From contig DASTQX010000464.1 in assembly GCA_035761505.1 (NCBI GenBank), positions 1 to 7,858 of the forward strand: DNA of 7,858 nucleotides, in the 5' to 3' direction. Positions 1 through 4,727 of this stretch are shown one piece after another. The stretch's first letter is position 1, and each line of letters begins with the position of its first letter. Made by a program: the position numbers and the translations under genes. Source of the stretch: JAIVJM01 sp035761505 (GTDB lineage: Bacteria > Acidobacteriota > Blastocatellia > Pyrinomonadales > Pyrinomonadaceae). The notes under the pieces are model-generated. The model worked only from the letters and a program-made list of their open reading frames with translations, did no database searches and was not told where the DNA came from.

Positions 1-172
1 TGGGCGCGCCACACGAGTTGTAAGCGCAATTTGGCTAAGAGGCGGGCGGACTTGATCAGTAGCGCGGGGCGTTGGCACGGCTGTTGATGAGGGCGGTACG
101 CGACCGACTGACGGCGCCAGAGGCGCGGGAAGAATCGGGCCGAAATCAACGACGAGACGAGGAGTATGAAGG
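1..172. other. Left-edge region upstream of the plus-strand gene
   Basis: No gene or RNA is supported here. The stretch holds the 5' flank of the plus-strand gene that starts at 173. The only clear signal is a GAGGAG ribosome site (159-164) placed 8 bases before that ATG. No convincing sigma-70 promoter is visible. Confidence 0.5.
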
Positions 173-667
173 ATGGAAACGGAGAATGGTCAAAGGGAGC
201 TGCGCCCCAGATTCATGCCGCAGCGTGAGGCGACCAAGAAGGTCAAAGGCGACGTGCCGGAGTCGGTGGCCGATGACTTCGAGCAGTATTGTAAGTTTGT
301 CGCGGAGGCGGCGGGTGTGAAGCCGGAGGCGGTGGCTGGCGACGTGCTGGCGGCGGCCCTCAAGGATTTCATGAAGGCCGATAAGTCGTTCCCGAAGTGG
401 AAGGCGAAGCAGCTCGAAGACGTTTCGAGCGACGAGGTGGAGGAGGCGCTGTCGGGCCTCGGCGCGGGTGCGCCACAAGAGACTCCCCGCCCTGCGGAAC
501 GCGCGGCCAGTTCGTCCTCGGCTTCGTCGTCCGGCGGCGGCGCGGCGGCGTCGGGAGGCGGCAGGGCCGGTACGGGGCGCGGGTCTGCGGACGCGGGCAG
601 GACAACGAGCGCGCCGACGCCCGCGCCCGCGGCGCGAACGCCGGCGTCACCGCCCCCGCAGACTTAA
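173..667 (+). CDS. Putative ribbon-helix-helix-like protein with long disordered Ser/Gly/Ala/Pro tail
   Basis: This 164-aa protein is not recognised as a named family. Residues about 20-75 read as a short beta strand (KKVKGDVPES), a helix (VADDFEQYCKFVAEAAG), a turn and a second helix (AVAGDVLAAALKDFMKAD). That order is typical of ribbon-helix-helix DNA-binding proteins such as CopG- or Arc-type repressors and plasmid partition factors. From about residue 95 to the end the chain is low complexity (Ser, Gly, Ala, Pro, Arg, Thr runs) and almost certainly disordered. The start is chosen because GAGGAG lies 8 bases upstream. It is the only plus-strand gene in the window and converges on the minus-strand gene at 647-898, overlapping it by 21 bases. 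The coding call is fairly secure. A DNA-binding role is inference from predicted secondary structure; a structural or scaffold role is equally possible. Confidence 0.72.
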   Translation: METENGQRELRPRFMPQREATKKVKGDVPESVADDFEQYCKFVAEAAGVKPEAVAGDVLAAALKDFMKADKSFPKWKAKQLEDVSSDEVEEALSGLGAGAPQETPRPAERAASSSSASSSGGGAAASGGGRAGTGRGSADAGRTTSAPTPAPAARTPASPPPQT

Positions 668-898
668 GGCGGTACGGCCGCCCGTGACTCTCCGCGCCTG
701 TGGCCTGTAGGGGCGCGCGGCCAGTTCGTAGTTACGCTGCCGCTGGCGCCCGCGCAGCCTCTCGTAGCCGTCCACGGAGGCAAAGTAGGCGCGCGCGATC
801 AAATCAACCAGAGCCCAGAATCGGTCTATAGCTGTCACCCCCAAGATGAAGAGAGCGGCGGCCAACAGAGCGGTGAACAGGTCTGCCAGGAAGTCCAT
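647..898 (-). CDS. Small single-pass membrane protein, unknown function
   Basis: This 83-aa protein opens with a hydrophobic segment at residues about 3-25 (core LFTALLAAALFILGVTAI). An amphipathic middle with aromatic residues and a basic, Arg-rich tail follow. It is expected to be an inner-membrane anchor with a positively charged cytoplasmic end. Third codon positions are mostly G or C, which supports coding. The start is uncertain: the ATG at 898 and a GTG three codons upstream are both possible, and neither has a clear Shine-Dalgarno sequence. A GC-rich hairpin (900-923) sits directly upstream of the ATG. The gene overlaps the convergent plus-strand gene by 21 bases. I do not recognise the family. 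Confidence 0.55.
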   Translation of the reverse strand: MDFLADLFTALLAAALFILGVTAIDRFWALVDLIARAYFASVDGYERLRGRQRQRNYELAARPYRPQARRVTGGRTALSLRGR

Positions 899-899
899 C

Positions 900-923
900 G
901 CGCGCACCGCGCTTTCTGCGCGC
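900..923. repeat. Inverted repeat at the 5' end of the small membrane-protein gene
   Basis: GCGCGCA (900-906) pairs with TGCGCGC (917-923) across a 10-base loop. On the minus-strand transcript this hairpin ends two bases before the ATG at 898, where a ribosome site would be. It could mask translation initiation, or it could be the terminator stem of the upstream gene. No U-tract follows. Confidence 0.4.
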
Positions 924-1007
924 GCGGGACCTTCGGACGTGCTCCGTCGGCCCCGCGCGCGGTCGGAAGTTAACCCCTTGTTCTCAGTTCGAGGCGGCTC
1001 TCTCGGC

Positions 1008-1787
1008 TCACCCCGCGTTGCCGCGCCCCTTGCCCTTGTTCGGCTTCTTGAGCGCGACCTCCAGCCGGTTGAAGGCGTCGAGCCGGGCGGCGAAGGCGGT
1101 CTCGATGGCGGCGCGTTCGTCGTCGCCCACGTCGAGCGGCGTGCGCTCGTAGATGCGCCGGAGCAGGGCCTTGTACTCGGCCGGGTTCAGCTTCAACTCC
1201 AGCAGGGTGGCGACGGTGACGGCGTCGAGGTTGCGCTCCTGCTGCCGGGCGAGCGCGTGGTCTTCGGTGTAGCGGGCGTAGGCGCTCGGCAGGGTGAAAT
1301 ACTCGCGCGCCAGCTCGCGCGCGGCGACGCCCTGAAGCTCGCCGTCGCTCCGCGCGAGGTCGAGCAGGCCGGTGGAGAAAGCGATGAACGCGCCGGGGAC
1401 GCTCTGCGTCTCGGGCACGTCGTCGTCGTAGACGATGATCTCCAACTTGCCCTCGCGGCCGTGCAGGGCGAGGACGGGTTTGAGCCGCTGCTTGAGCGCG
1501 GCGACGCGGGCCTCGTCGGTGATGATGGAGCGCCGGAAGCGCGGCGACGTGTTGTTGAGAATGTCGGCGCGATCCTCGACGCTGAAGGCCGGGATGCGGA
1601 CGGCGGAGAGGGCCTGCAAGGTGTCGGTCGTGGAGCGGCCCTCGAAGAGTTTCATGACGGGCGCGGCGTCGTCCGTGCCCACGACGCGCCGGCGCGACTG
1701 GGCGAAGGTGGAGTGCGAGTCCACCAGGAAGACGCCGAGCAGGGCGAGCGCGGCGAAGAAGAGGAAGTGTCGACTGTTGAGTCTCAT
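1008..1787 (-). CDS. Secreted M48-like protein with degenerate HExxH site (probable pseudo-peptidase)
   Basis: This is a 259-aa exported protein. Residues 8-22 are a hydrophobic signal segment (FLFFAALALLGVFLV) with a likely cleavage near STFAQ (residues 26-30). The middle follows the layout of M48 zinc metallopeptidases. It has a strand (KLEIIVYDDD), a PGAFIAFSTGLLDLA segment (131-145) like the family's 'PGG-I-V-GLL', a helix where HExxH should be, and E184...D188 where the family has its third ligand 'ExxxD'. The catalytic helix reads A-R157-E158-L-A-R161, so both zinc-binding histidines are arginine. Catalysis is therefore unlikely, and a structural, chaperone or regulatory role is more plausible. 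The start is the ATG at 1787, with GAGG 5 bases upstream; an in-frame GTG two codons earlier is less likely. The tail is Lys/Gly-rich. The family assignment is by pattern and is moderately confident. Confidence 0.7.
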   Translation of the reverse strand: MRLNSRHFLFFAALALLGVFLVDSHSTFAQSRRRVVGTDDAAPVMKLFEGRSTTDTLQALSAVRIPAFSVEDRADILNNTSPRFRRSIITDEARVAALKQRLKPVLALHGREGKLEIIVYDDDVPETQSVPGAFIAFSTGLLDLARSDGELQGVAARELAREYFTLPSAYARYTEDHALARQQERNLDAVTVATLLELKLNPAEYKALLRRIYERTPLDVGDDERAAIETAFAARLDAFNRLEVALKKPNKGKGRGNAG

Positions 1788-1854
1788 GGTCACCTCGGGT
1801 GGTTTGTGAACGGTGGGCGTGGGGTTGCTGCCGACGCCCGGTTGACGGTCTTCG

Positions 1855-1882
1855 GCCGGCGCGGGATGTTCCTCGCGCCGGC
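1855..1882 (-). terminator. GC-rich hairpin after the RNase H-like gene
   Basis: Nine perfect pairs (GCCGGCGCG / CGCGCCGGC) close a 10-base loop, 25 bases beyond the stop of the gene at 1907-2593 and 68 bases before the ATG of the next gene. There is no U-tract. It may be a weak or Rho-assisted terminator, or a 3'-end stabiliser, rather than a classic intrinsic terminator. Confidence 0.4.
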
Positions 1883-1906
1883 ACTAATTGCGCCCCGCTT
1901 GTTTCT

Positions 1907-2593
1907 TCAAATCAGGACGATGAGGGAGGGGTCGTACTGCTCAAGCTGCGCGGTGTACTTCGCCAGAATCCGGCGGGCGAGTGACAGCTCGCCGTCCTTG
2001 AGCGAGTCCTTCCCGGCGAGCCGGTGTCCGGCGTCGGCGTCCCACTTGTTGAATCCGTGGTCGTCGCGTGCGCGCGCGCCGTCGCACGCCCCGGCCAGGT
2101 ACTTGAGGGCGTCCATCACGGCGCGGACGATGGTGGGGGTGTTCTCCCCGCGCAGCCGGTGGACGGCTTCGACGAGGAGTTGGTCGTTGACTTCGCCCAG
2201 CGCGGAGATGGCCCTGGCGAGCTTGTCGCAGGCTTCCTGTCGTCGGTCGCCGGAGCGGCCTTTGACCCACTCCCACGTGACGCTGTGGGTGGACGCCGCG
2301 AGGTCGAGTCGCGCCCAGAAATCGAGGTTGGCGCGGCGCGAGAAGTTGCCGTTCATCGTCTCGACGACGTACTTGCTGTCGCTGCGGAGGACGACTTCGC
2401 ACGGCCTGAGCAGGGCTTCGAGGCCGACGCAGGCGGCGACGATCTCGGCCTGCTGGTTGGTGGCGGAGCCGATGTAGGCGCCGACGGCGCGCATCCGGTC
2501 GCCGGAACTGAGCAGGGCGGCCACGCCCGCGCGCATGACTTCCTGCCCGTTGCCCCGTGACGATCCGTCGCAGTAGATTTCGATGTTGTTCAT
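1907..2593 (-). CDS. RNase H-fold protein with C-terminal extension
   Basis: This 228-aa protein is expected to cleave the RNA strand of RNA:DNA hybrids in the cytoplasm. Residues 1-130 follow the type 1 RNase H pattern. All four acidic catalytic positions are visible: D9 in IYCDGSSRGNG, E50 in TNQQAEIVAA, D72 in LRSDSKYV and D123 in EACDKLARA. W107-E-W-V-K matches the usual W.WVKGH strand, but the flexible-loop histidine is R113. Residues 131-228 are an extra, mainly helical region not found in E. coli RNase HI (155 aa). It ends in GFNKWDADAGHRLA (180-193) and LARRILAKYTAQL (205-217). The same frame stays open far upstream. The ATG at 2593 is chosen because GAGG lies 8 bases before it and homology begins immediately. 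A strong terminator separates it from ssb, so it probably has its own promoter in 2594-2685. I do not call it rnhA because of the extension and the His replacement. Confidence 0.85.
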   Translation of the reverse strand: MNNIEIYCDGSSRGNGQEVMRAGVAALLSSGDRMRAVGAYIGSATNQQAEIVAACVGLEALLRPCEVVLRSDSKYVVETMNGNFSRRANLDFWARLDLAASTHSVTWEWVKGRSGDRRQEACDKLARAISALGEVNDQLLVEAVHRLRGENTPTIVRAVMDALKYLAGACDGARARDDHGFNKWDADAGHRLAGKDSLKDGELSLARRILAKYTAQLEQYDPSLIVLI

Positions 2594-2685
2594 GGTGAGT
2601 ACCTCGGCGTTATCGGGCTGTGGGTTCCGAGCGCACTTGCGCGCCGCTTCCGCTCCTGAATTCGACTCGGGCGGGCAGTCCCCGC

Positions 2686-2745
2686 AAAAAAAGATGGTGG
2701 CCGTCGTCGTCCCCGCGAGGCGTGCGGAAGACGACGACGGCCACC
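2686..2745 (-). terminator. Rho-independent terminator of ssb
   Basis: A perfect 16-bp stem pairs GGTGGCCGTCGTCGTC (2696-2711) with its complement at 2730-2745, around an 18-base loop. Read on the minus strand, the stem is followed within three bases by seven consecutive T (A at 2686-2692 on plus). This is a textbook intrinsic terminator. It lies about 100 bases downstream of the ssb stop codon and insulates the RNase H-like gene from ssb transcription. Confidence 0.93.
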
Positions 2746-2847
2746 CTTGGACCCAACCTTTCAGGAGCTGCACCCGCGTGGCGTGTGAGCGGCGGCACCC
2801 GGGGTGCGTGGGCGCCGCCGCCGCTGGTGTTTCAGTTCGACGGGGGC

Positions 2848-3279
2848 TTAGAAGTCGATCTCGTCGTCGCCCTCGCCCGCGCCCTCGGCCGCGCCCTCGC
2901 CGCCGCCGGACGCGCCCGCGCCCGCCGCCGCCGACATCGACTGCTCGCCGCCCTGCACGCGGTCGATGAGCTGCATGTCGGAGCCCTTGATCTTGTTGGT
3001 GACGCGCTTGTTGCCGTCCCTGTCCGTCCACTCCTCGGAGCGGAAGCGGCCCTCGACGTAGACCTGCTTGCCCTTGGCGAGGTACTGCGAGGCGACCTCG
3101 GCCTGGCGGCCGAACAGCGTCACGTCGAACCACGTGGTGACGTCCACCTTCTCGCCGCCGCGCGTCTCGCGCTCGTTGGTGGCGAGGCTGAAGCTGGTGA
3201 CGGGCGTGCCCTGCGGCGTGTAGCGGAGTTCGGGATCGCGACCGAGGTTGCCGACGACGATGATCTTGTTGAAGGACAT
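2848..3279 (-). CDS. ssb: Single-stranded DNA-binding protein
   Basis: This 143-aa protein binds single-stranded DNA during replication, recombination and repair. Residues 1 to about 108 are a full OB fold with family landmarks: MSFNKIIVVGNLGRDPE at the N-terminus, then RYTPQGTPV, SFSLATNE, TTWFDVTLFG, ASQYLAKGKQVYVEGR and WTDRDGNKR. A short Gly/Ala-rich linker (about 109-137) leads to the acidic tip DDEIDF. The canonical tip is DDDIPF, and here the proline before the final phenylalanine is aspartate. That tip docks partner proteins in other bacteria. The start has AAGGAG 8 bases upstream. The gene has its own strong terminator and a long, structured upstream region, so it looks like a single-gene transcription unit. 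The length is somewhat below E. coli SSB (178 aa) because the linker is short. Whether this is the chromosomal or an element-borne copy cannot be told, but the lack of rpsF/rpsR neighbours favours an accessory copy. Confidence 0.97.
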   Translation of the reverse strand: MSFNKIIVVGNLGRDPELRYTPQGTPVTSFSLATNERETRGGEKVDVTTWFDVTLFGRQAEVASQYLAKGKQVYVEGRFRSEEWTDRDGNKRVTNKIKGSDMQLIDRVQGGEQSMSAAAGAGASGGGEGAAEGAGEGDDEIDF

Positions 3280-3380
3280 GATTCTTTCTCCTTAATCTGA
3301 CTTTGAGTTGAGTGGTTGTTGACTGCGAGAGCGCGTCTTGCCATCCGCCTCTTTTTCCGGCGAGCGGCCGACTGGCCGAA

Positions 3381-3424
3381 CCGTCCGACGAGTGAGCGGC
3401 TGGACGGCCGACCTTGCGGCCGTC
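3381..3424 (-). promoter_or_regulatory. Two mutually exclusive hairpins in the ssb upstream region
   Basis: GACGGCC (3403-3409) pairs with GGCCGTC (3418-3424) over an 8-base loop. CCGTCC (3381-3386) can instead pair with GGACGG (3402-3407), which uses part of the same segment. Alternative pairing of this kind is a feature of attenuators and leader switches. It lies about 100 bases before the ssb start codon. GC-rich DNA gives such pairings by chance, so this is tentative. Confidence 0.3.
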
Positions 3425-3491
3425 GGTGGCGTGTTCTGCTCACCACCTCTTTTCCCCGGCTACGCCGGATTCGAGGGGCGGTGAAAGCAGC

Positions 3492-3546
3492 GAGTCCGGG
3501 CCACCGGCCAGCGGGCTCATCACCACGCCGTCGGCGACCCGGACTC
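3492..3546. repeat. Inverted repeat GAGTCCGGG / CCCGGACTC
   Basis: Nine perfect pairs (3492-3500 with 3538-3546) enclose a 37-base interior that is itself GC-rich. It could be the closing stem of a structured RNA transcribed toward ssb, or a protein-binding inverted repeat. No T-tract lies on either side. Confidence 0.4.
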
Positions 3547-3661
3547 TTCCTTGTTGGAACTTGTGAGTGCTCCCGACCGGCGGCCGGGGCTTCCTGCGAA
3601 TGAGCGAGAGCCGTTGATCAGTAAAGTTGGGTTGGCGCGACAAGGCTGGGAAGGAGATCCA

Positions 3662-3673
3662 GCGCCCCTTCCC
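3662..3673 (+). repeat. Third copy of the GCGCCCCTTCCC element
   Basis: This 12-mer is identical to the right arm of the hairpin at 3840-3881 and lies 208 bases from it. Together with the inverted left arm, this makes three copies in the same gene-free region. Confidence 0.5.
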
Positions 3674-3786
3674 GTCGGACGGCCGAAACCTTACGCCGAG
3701 CCGTCTGGTTCTTAGGTCCCAGAGTGCCGACGCGCCTGCTCGTCGTCATTAAAGTGTATGAAGAATAGGACTGTTCAATTTGCGTA

Positions 3787-3811
3787 ACGCGAAGCGGATT
3801 GACGCGAAGCG
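3787..3811 (+). repeat. Direct repeat ACGCGAAGCG in an AT-richer pocket
   Basis: ACGCGAAGCG occurs at 3787-3796 and 3802-3811, a 15-base period. It lies inside the lowest-GC stretch of the window (about 3740-3835). Two tandem copies could be binding sites for a regulator or a minimal iteron pair; two is too few to decide. Confidence 0.4.
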
Positions 3812-3839
3812 TACCGAAAAATCTTGATTGAATGTGGTC

Positions 3840-3881
3840 GGGAAGGGGCGCGTGAGATCGTTGTCGGTTGCGCCCCTTCCC
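3840..3881. repeat. Perfect 12-bp inverted repeat
   Basis: GGGAAGGGGCGC (3840-3851) pairs with GCGCCCCTTCCC (3870-3881) over an 18-base loop. It lies downstream of the small-gene cluster in the minus direction and could act as a terminator, but no U-tract follows on either strand. Because the arm recurs at 3662-3673, it may instead be a protein-binding repeat. Confidence 0.55.
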
Positions 3882-3921
3882 CCCAGCCACTGGCATGACT
3901 TGTTGACCGCTTCTTTTCTTG

Positions 3922-3960
3922 CCTCCCGGCTCAGGCCGCGGCCGCGCTCAGGTCGGGAGG
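3922..3960 (-). repeat. Inverted repeat spanning the stop of the 46-aa gene
   Basis: CCTCCCG (3922-3928) pairs with CGGGAGG (3954-3960). Between the arms are two GCTCAGG copies (3929-3935, 3946-3952) flanking the 10-base palindrome CGCGGCCGCG (3937-3946). It covers the stop codon of the 46-aa gene and may stabilise or end its message. No U-tract is present. Confidence 0.35.
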
Positions 3961-4088
3961 GTGACGTGGATGGCGTCGTAGCCGCAGCGCCTGTAGGCGG
4001 CAGCGGCGCGTTCGGCGTCCGCCTCGTTGAGGGGATTCGAGAAGCCCCAGGCGGACTCGGTCTTCTTCTTGAACATCACTGCGTACAC
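3948..4088 (-). CDS. 46-aa hypothetical protein
   Basis: This small protein, third in a tight minus-strand cluster, reads V(M)YAVMFKKKTESAWGFSNP and then LNEADAERAAAAYRRCGYDA before ending IHVTLPT. I do not recognise it. Nearly every codon ends in G or C, as in the neighbouring real genes. AGGAAGGGG lies 7 bases before the GTG at 4088, which is therefore preferred over the ATG at 4076. Only 17 bases separate it from the stop of the 60-aa gene, so translation is probably coupled. The shape suggests one helix (ADAERAAAAYRRC) followed by a strand (DAIHVTL), a compact fold typical of short accessory proteins. It has no signal peptide or membrane segment. Function unknown. Confidence 0.6.
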   Translation of the reverse strand: MYAVMFKKKTESAWGFSNPLNEADAERAAAAYRRCGYDAIHVTLPT

Positions 4089-4105
4089 GGCTTCACCCCT
4101 TCCTC

Positions 4106-4288
4106 TTACCGCCTGCGGTTCGCGCGGCGGCTCGCGGTCTCCATCCGCCTCCGGCTGGCGCGGCGGGCGCGCGTGCGCGGCGAGCGGACTTTGCCCCGGC
4201 GGGGGCTGCTCTCATCGGCGGCCTGCGCGGCGGCGATCATGAAGATGGTTTGCGCGAACGGGCCGTGCTGGAGCATCGAGTGGAACAT
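4106..4288 (-). CDS. 60-aa very basic protein, or 3' part of a frameshifted gene
   Basis: The N-terminal 26 residues are mildly hydrophobic (GPFAQTIFMIAAAQAA at 9-24). The last 34 contain 15 Arg and 1 Lys with a single acidic residue, which implies nucleic-acid binding or an unstructured basic tail. The ATG at 4288 has GGAGG 5 bases upstream, the same arrangement as the gene before it. The gap to the 101-aa ORF stop is 14 bases. The same frame continues upstream past the ATG with plausible residues (SGEEKGGKQLTLDDGITSEV), so this could be the C-terminal part of one protein whose N-terminus is the 101-aa ORF. Third-position GC is high throughout. Family not recognised. Confidence 0.5.
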   Translation of the reverse strand: MFHSMLQHGPFAQTIFMIAAAQAADESSPRRGKVRSPRTRARRASRRRMETASRRANRRR

Positions 4289-4302
4289 GGCAACCTCCGA
4301 AG

Positions 4303-4608
4303 TTATTCCGTCGTCGAGCGTGAGTTGCTTGCCGCCCTTTTCTTCGCCGCTACCCCCGCAGCACCGGCCCGCTGTAGGCGACCTGCCAGCCGCCAGCGCA
4401 TCGTCGTCGCCAGCGCCCGCGTGTGGGAGGCGACGGCGGCGAGCGGGGTGTTGAATCGGCAGCTCTTCGGCTTCGGCTGGCGCGGGTCGCTCGAAGTGAT
4501 GAGCGCGCCGTCGGGCGCGACCGTGAAGGTGATGAGGGCGAGCATCCCCGCCTTCGACAAGATCGTGACGTGCGTCTGCCGCTTTCCGGCGGCGGTCGTC
4601 TTGAGCAT
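4303..4608 (-). CDS. 101-aa hypothetical protein, C-terminus possibly wrong because of a frameshift
   Basis: The first gene of the small cluster starts at an ATG with GGAGG 5 bases upstream. Residues 1-74 (from MLKTTAAGKRQTHVTILSKA onward) have almost every codon ending in G or C and look like a genuine folded domain with beta strands (THVTIL, ALITFTVAPDGALI). After about residue 74 (near 4388) the third-position bias collapses. In the next frame it is perfect for twelve codons (WQVAYSGPVLRG, 4388-4353) until a TAG. Then the frame of the 60-aa gene takes over. This suggests that the annotated C-terminus (about residues 75-101) is out of frame. The gene is preceded at 4691-4711 by a motif shared with the SWIM gene's upstream region. 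Family not recognised. Confidence 0.55.
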   Translation of the reverse strand: MLKTTAAGKRQTHVTILSKAGMLALITFTVAPDGALITSSDPRQPKPKSCRFNTPLAAVASHTRALATTMRWRLAGRLQRAGAAGVAAKKRAASNSRSTTE

Positions 4609-4690
4609 GGTTGCCTCCGACTGAAAAGGGACGAGGGCGGACGCGCTTGGACATTCGTCGAGAGCGCGCCCACCCCTTTGAGATCGTCTT

Positions 4691-4724
4691 CTACAGACCG
4701 GCTTAAACCTGGTATCTCCCGCCG
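4691..4724 (-). promoter_or_regulatory. Shared upstream motif, copy A
   Basis: On the minus strand this reads CAGGTTTAAG, six bases, then TGTAG. It matches copy B (6544-6564) at 18 of 21 positions. Its other half matches copy C (6793-6814) at 20 of 22 aligned positions, with a 4-base gap. It lies 83 bases before the 101-aa gene and just after the SWIM gene's stop. It is a candidate promoter or operator shared by the two units; the exact role is unproven. Confidence 0.45.
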
Positions 4725-4727
4725 CGC

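Larger units (their letters stand above)
3280..3947. other. Gene-free, structured region upstream of ssb
   Basis: About 670 bases contain no ORF with convincing codon bias or a ribosome site. The half next to ssb (about 3380-3550) holds several GC-rich hairpins. The other half holds an AT-richer pocket (about 3740-3835), a 10-base direct repeat and three copies of a GCGCCCCTTCCC element. It must contain the ssb promoter, but I see no good consensus -35/-10 pair. A replication origin, a structured 5' leader or a small RNA are all possible; none is proven. Confidence 0.6.

Noticed and set aside
73..88. Sigma-54-like promoter TTGGCACGGCTGTTGAT
   Set aside because: The -24 half fits TGGCACG, but the -12 half is TTGAT instead of TTGCW and so lacks the invariant GC. 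The context gives no other support.
846..2477. 543-codon open frame on the plus strand
   Set aside because: It runs antisense to the M48-like and RNase H-like genes, both with recognisable protein features. Its Arg/Gly/Val-rich translation is typical of the shadow frame of a GC-rich gene.
2594..3133. Upstream extension of the RNase H frame
   Set aside because: The frame stays open through the intergenic terminator and antisense-like ssb sequence. RNase H homology begins exactly at the ATG at 2593, which has a ribosome site.
3316..3603. 95-codon plus-strand ORF upstream of ssb
   Set aside because: It is an Arg-rich translation with no ribosome site and lies over the hairpin-rich region; it looks like chance.
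3773..3804. Sigma-70-like hexamers (TTGAAC on minus, TTGACG on plus) in the AT-richer pocket
   Set aside because: No acceptable -10 hexamer lies at 16-18 bases from either, so no promoter is called.
3618..3896. 92-codon minus-strand ORF
   Set aside because: There is no ribosome site, third codon positions lack the GC bias of real genes here, and it crosses the inverted repeat and AT-richer pocket.
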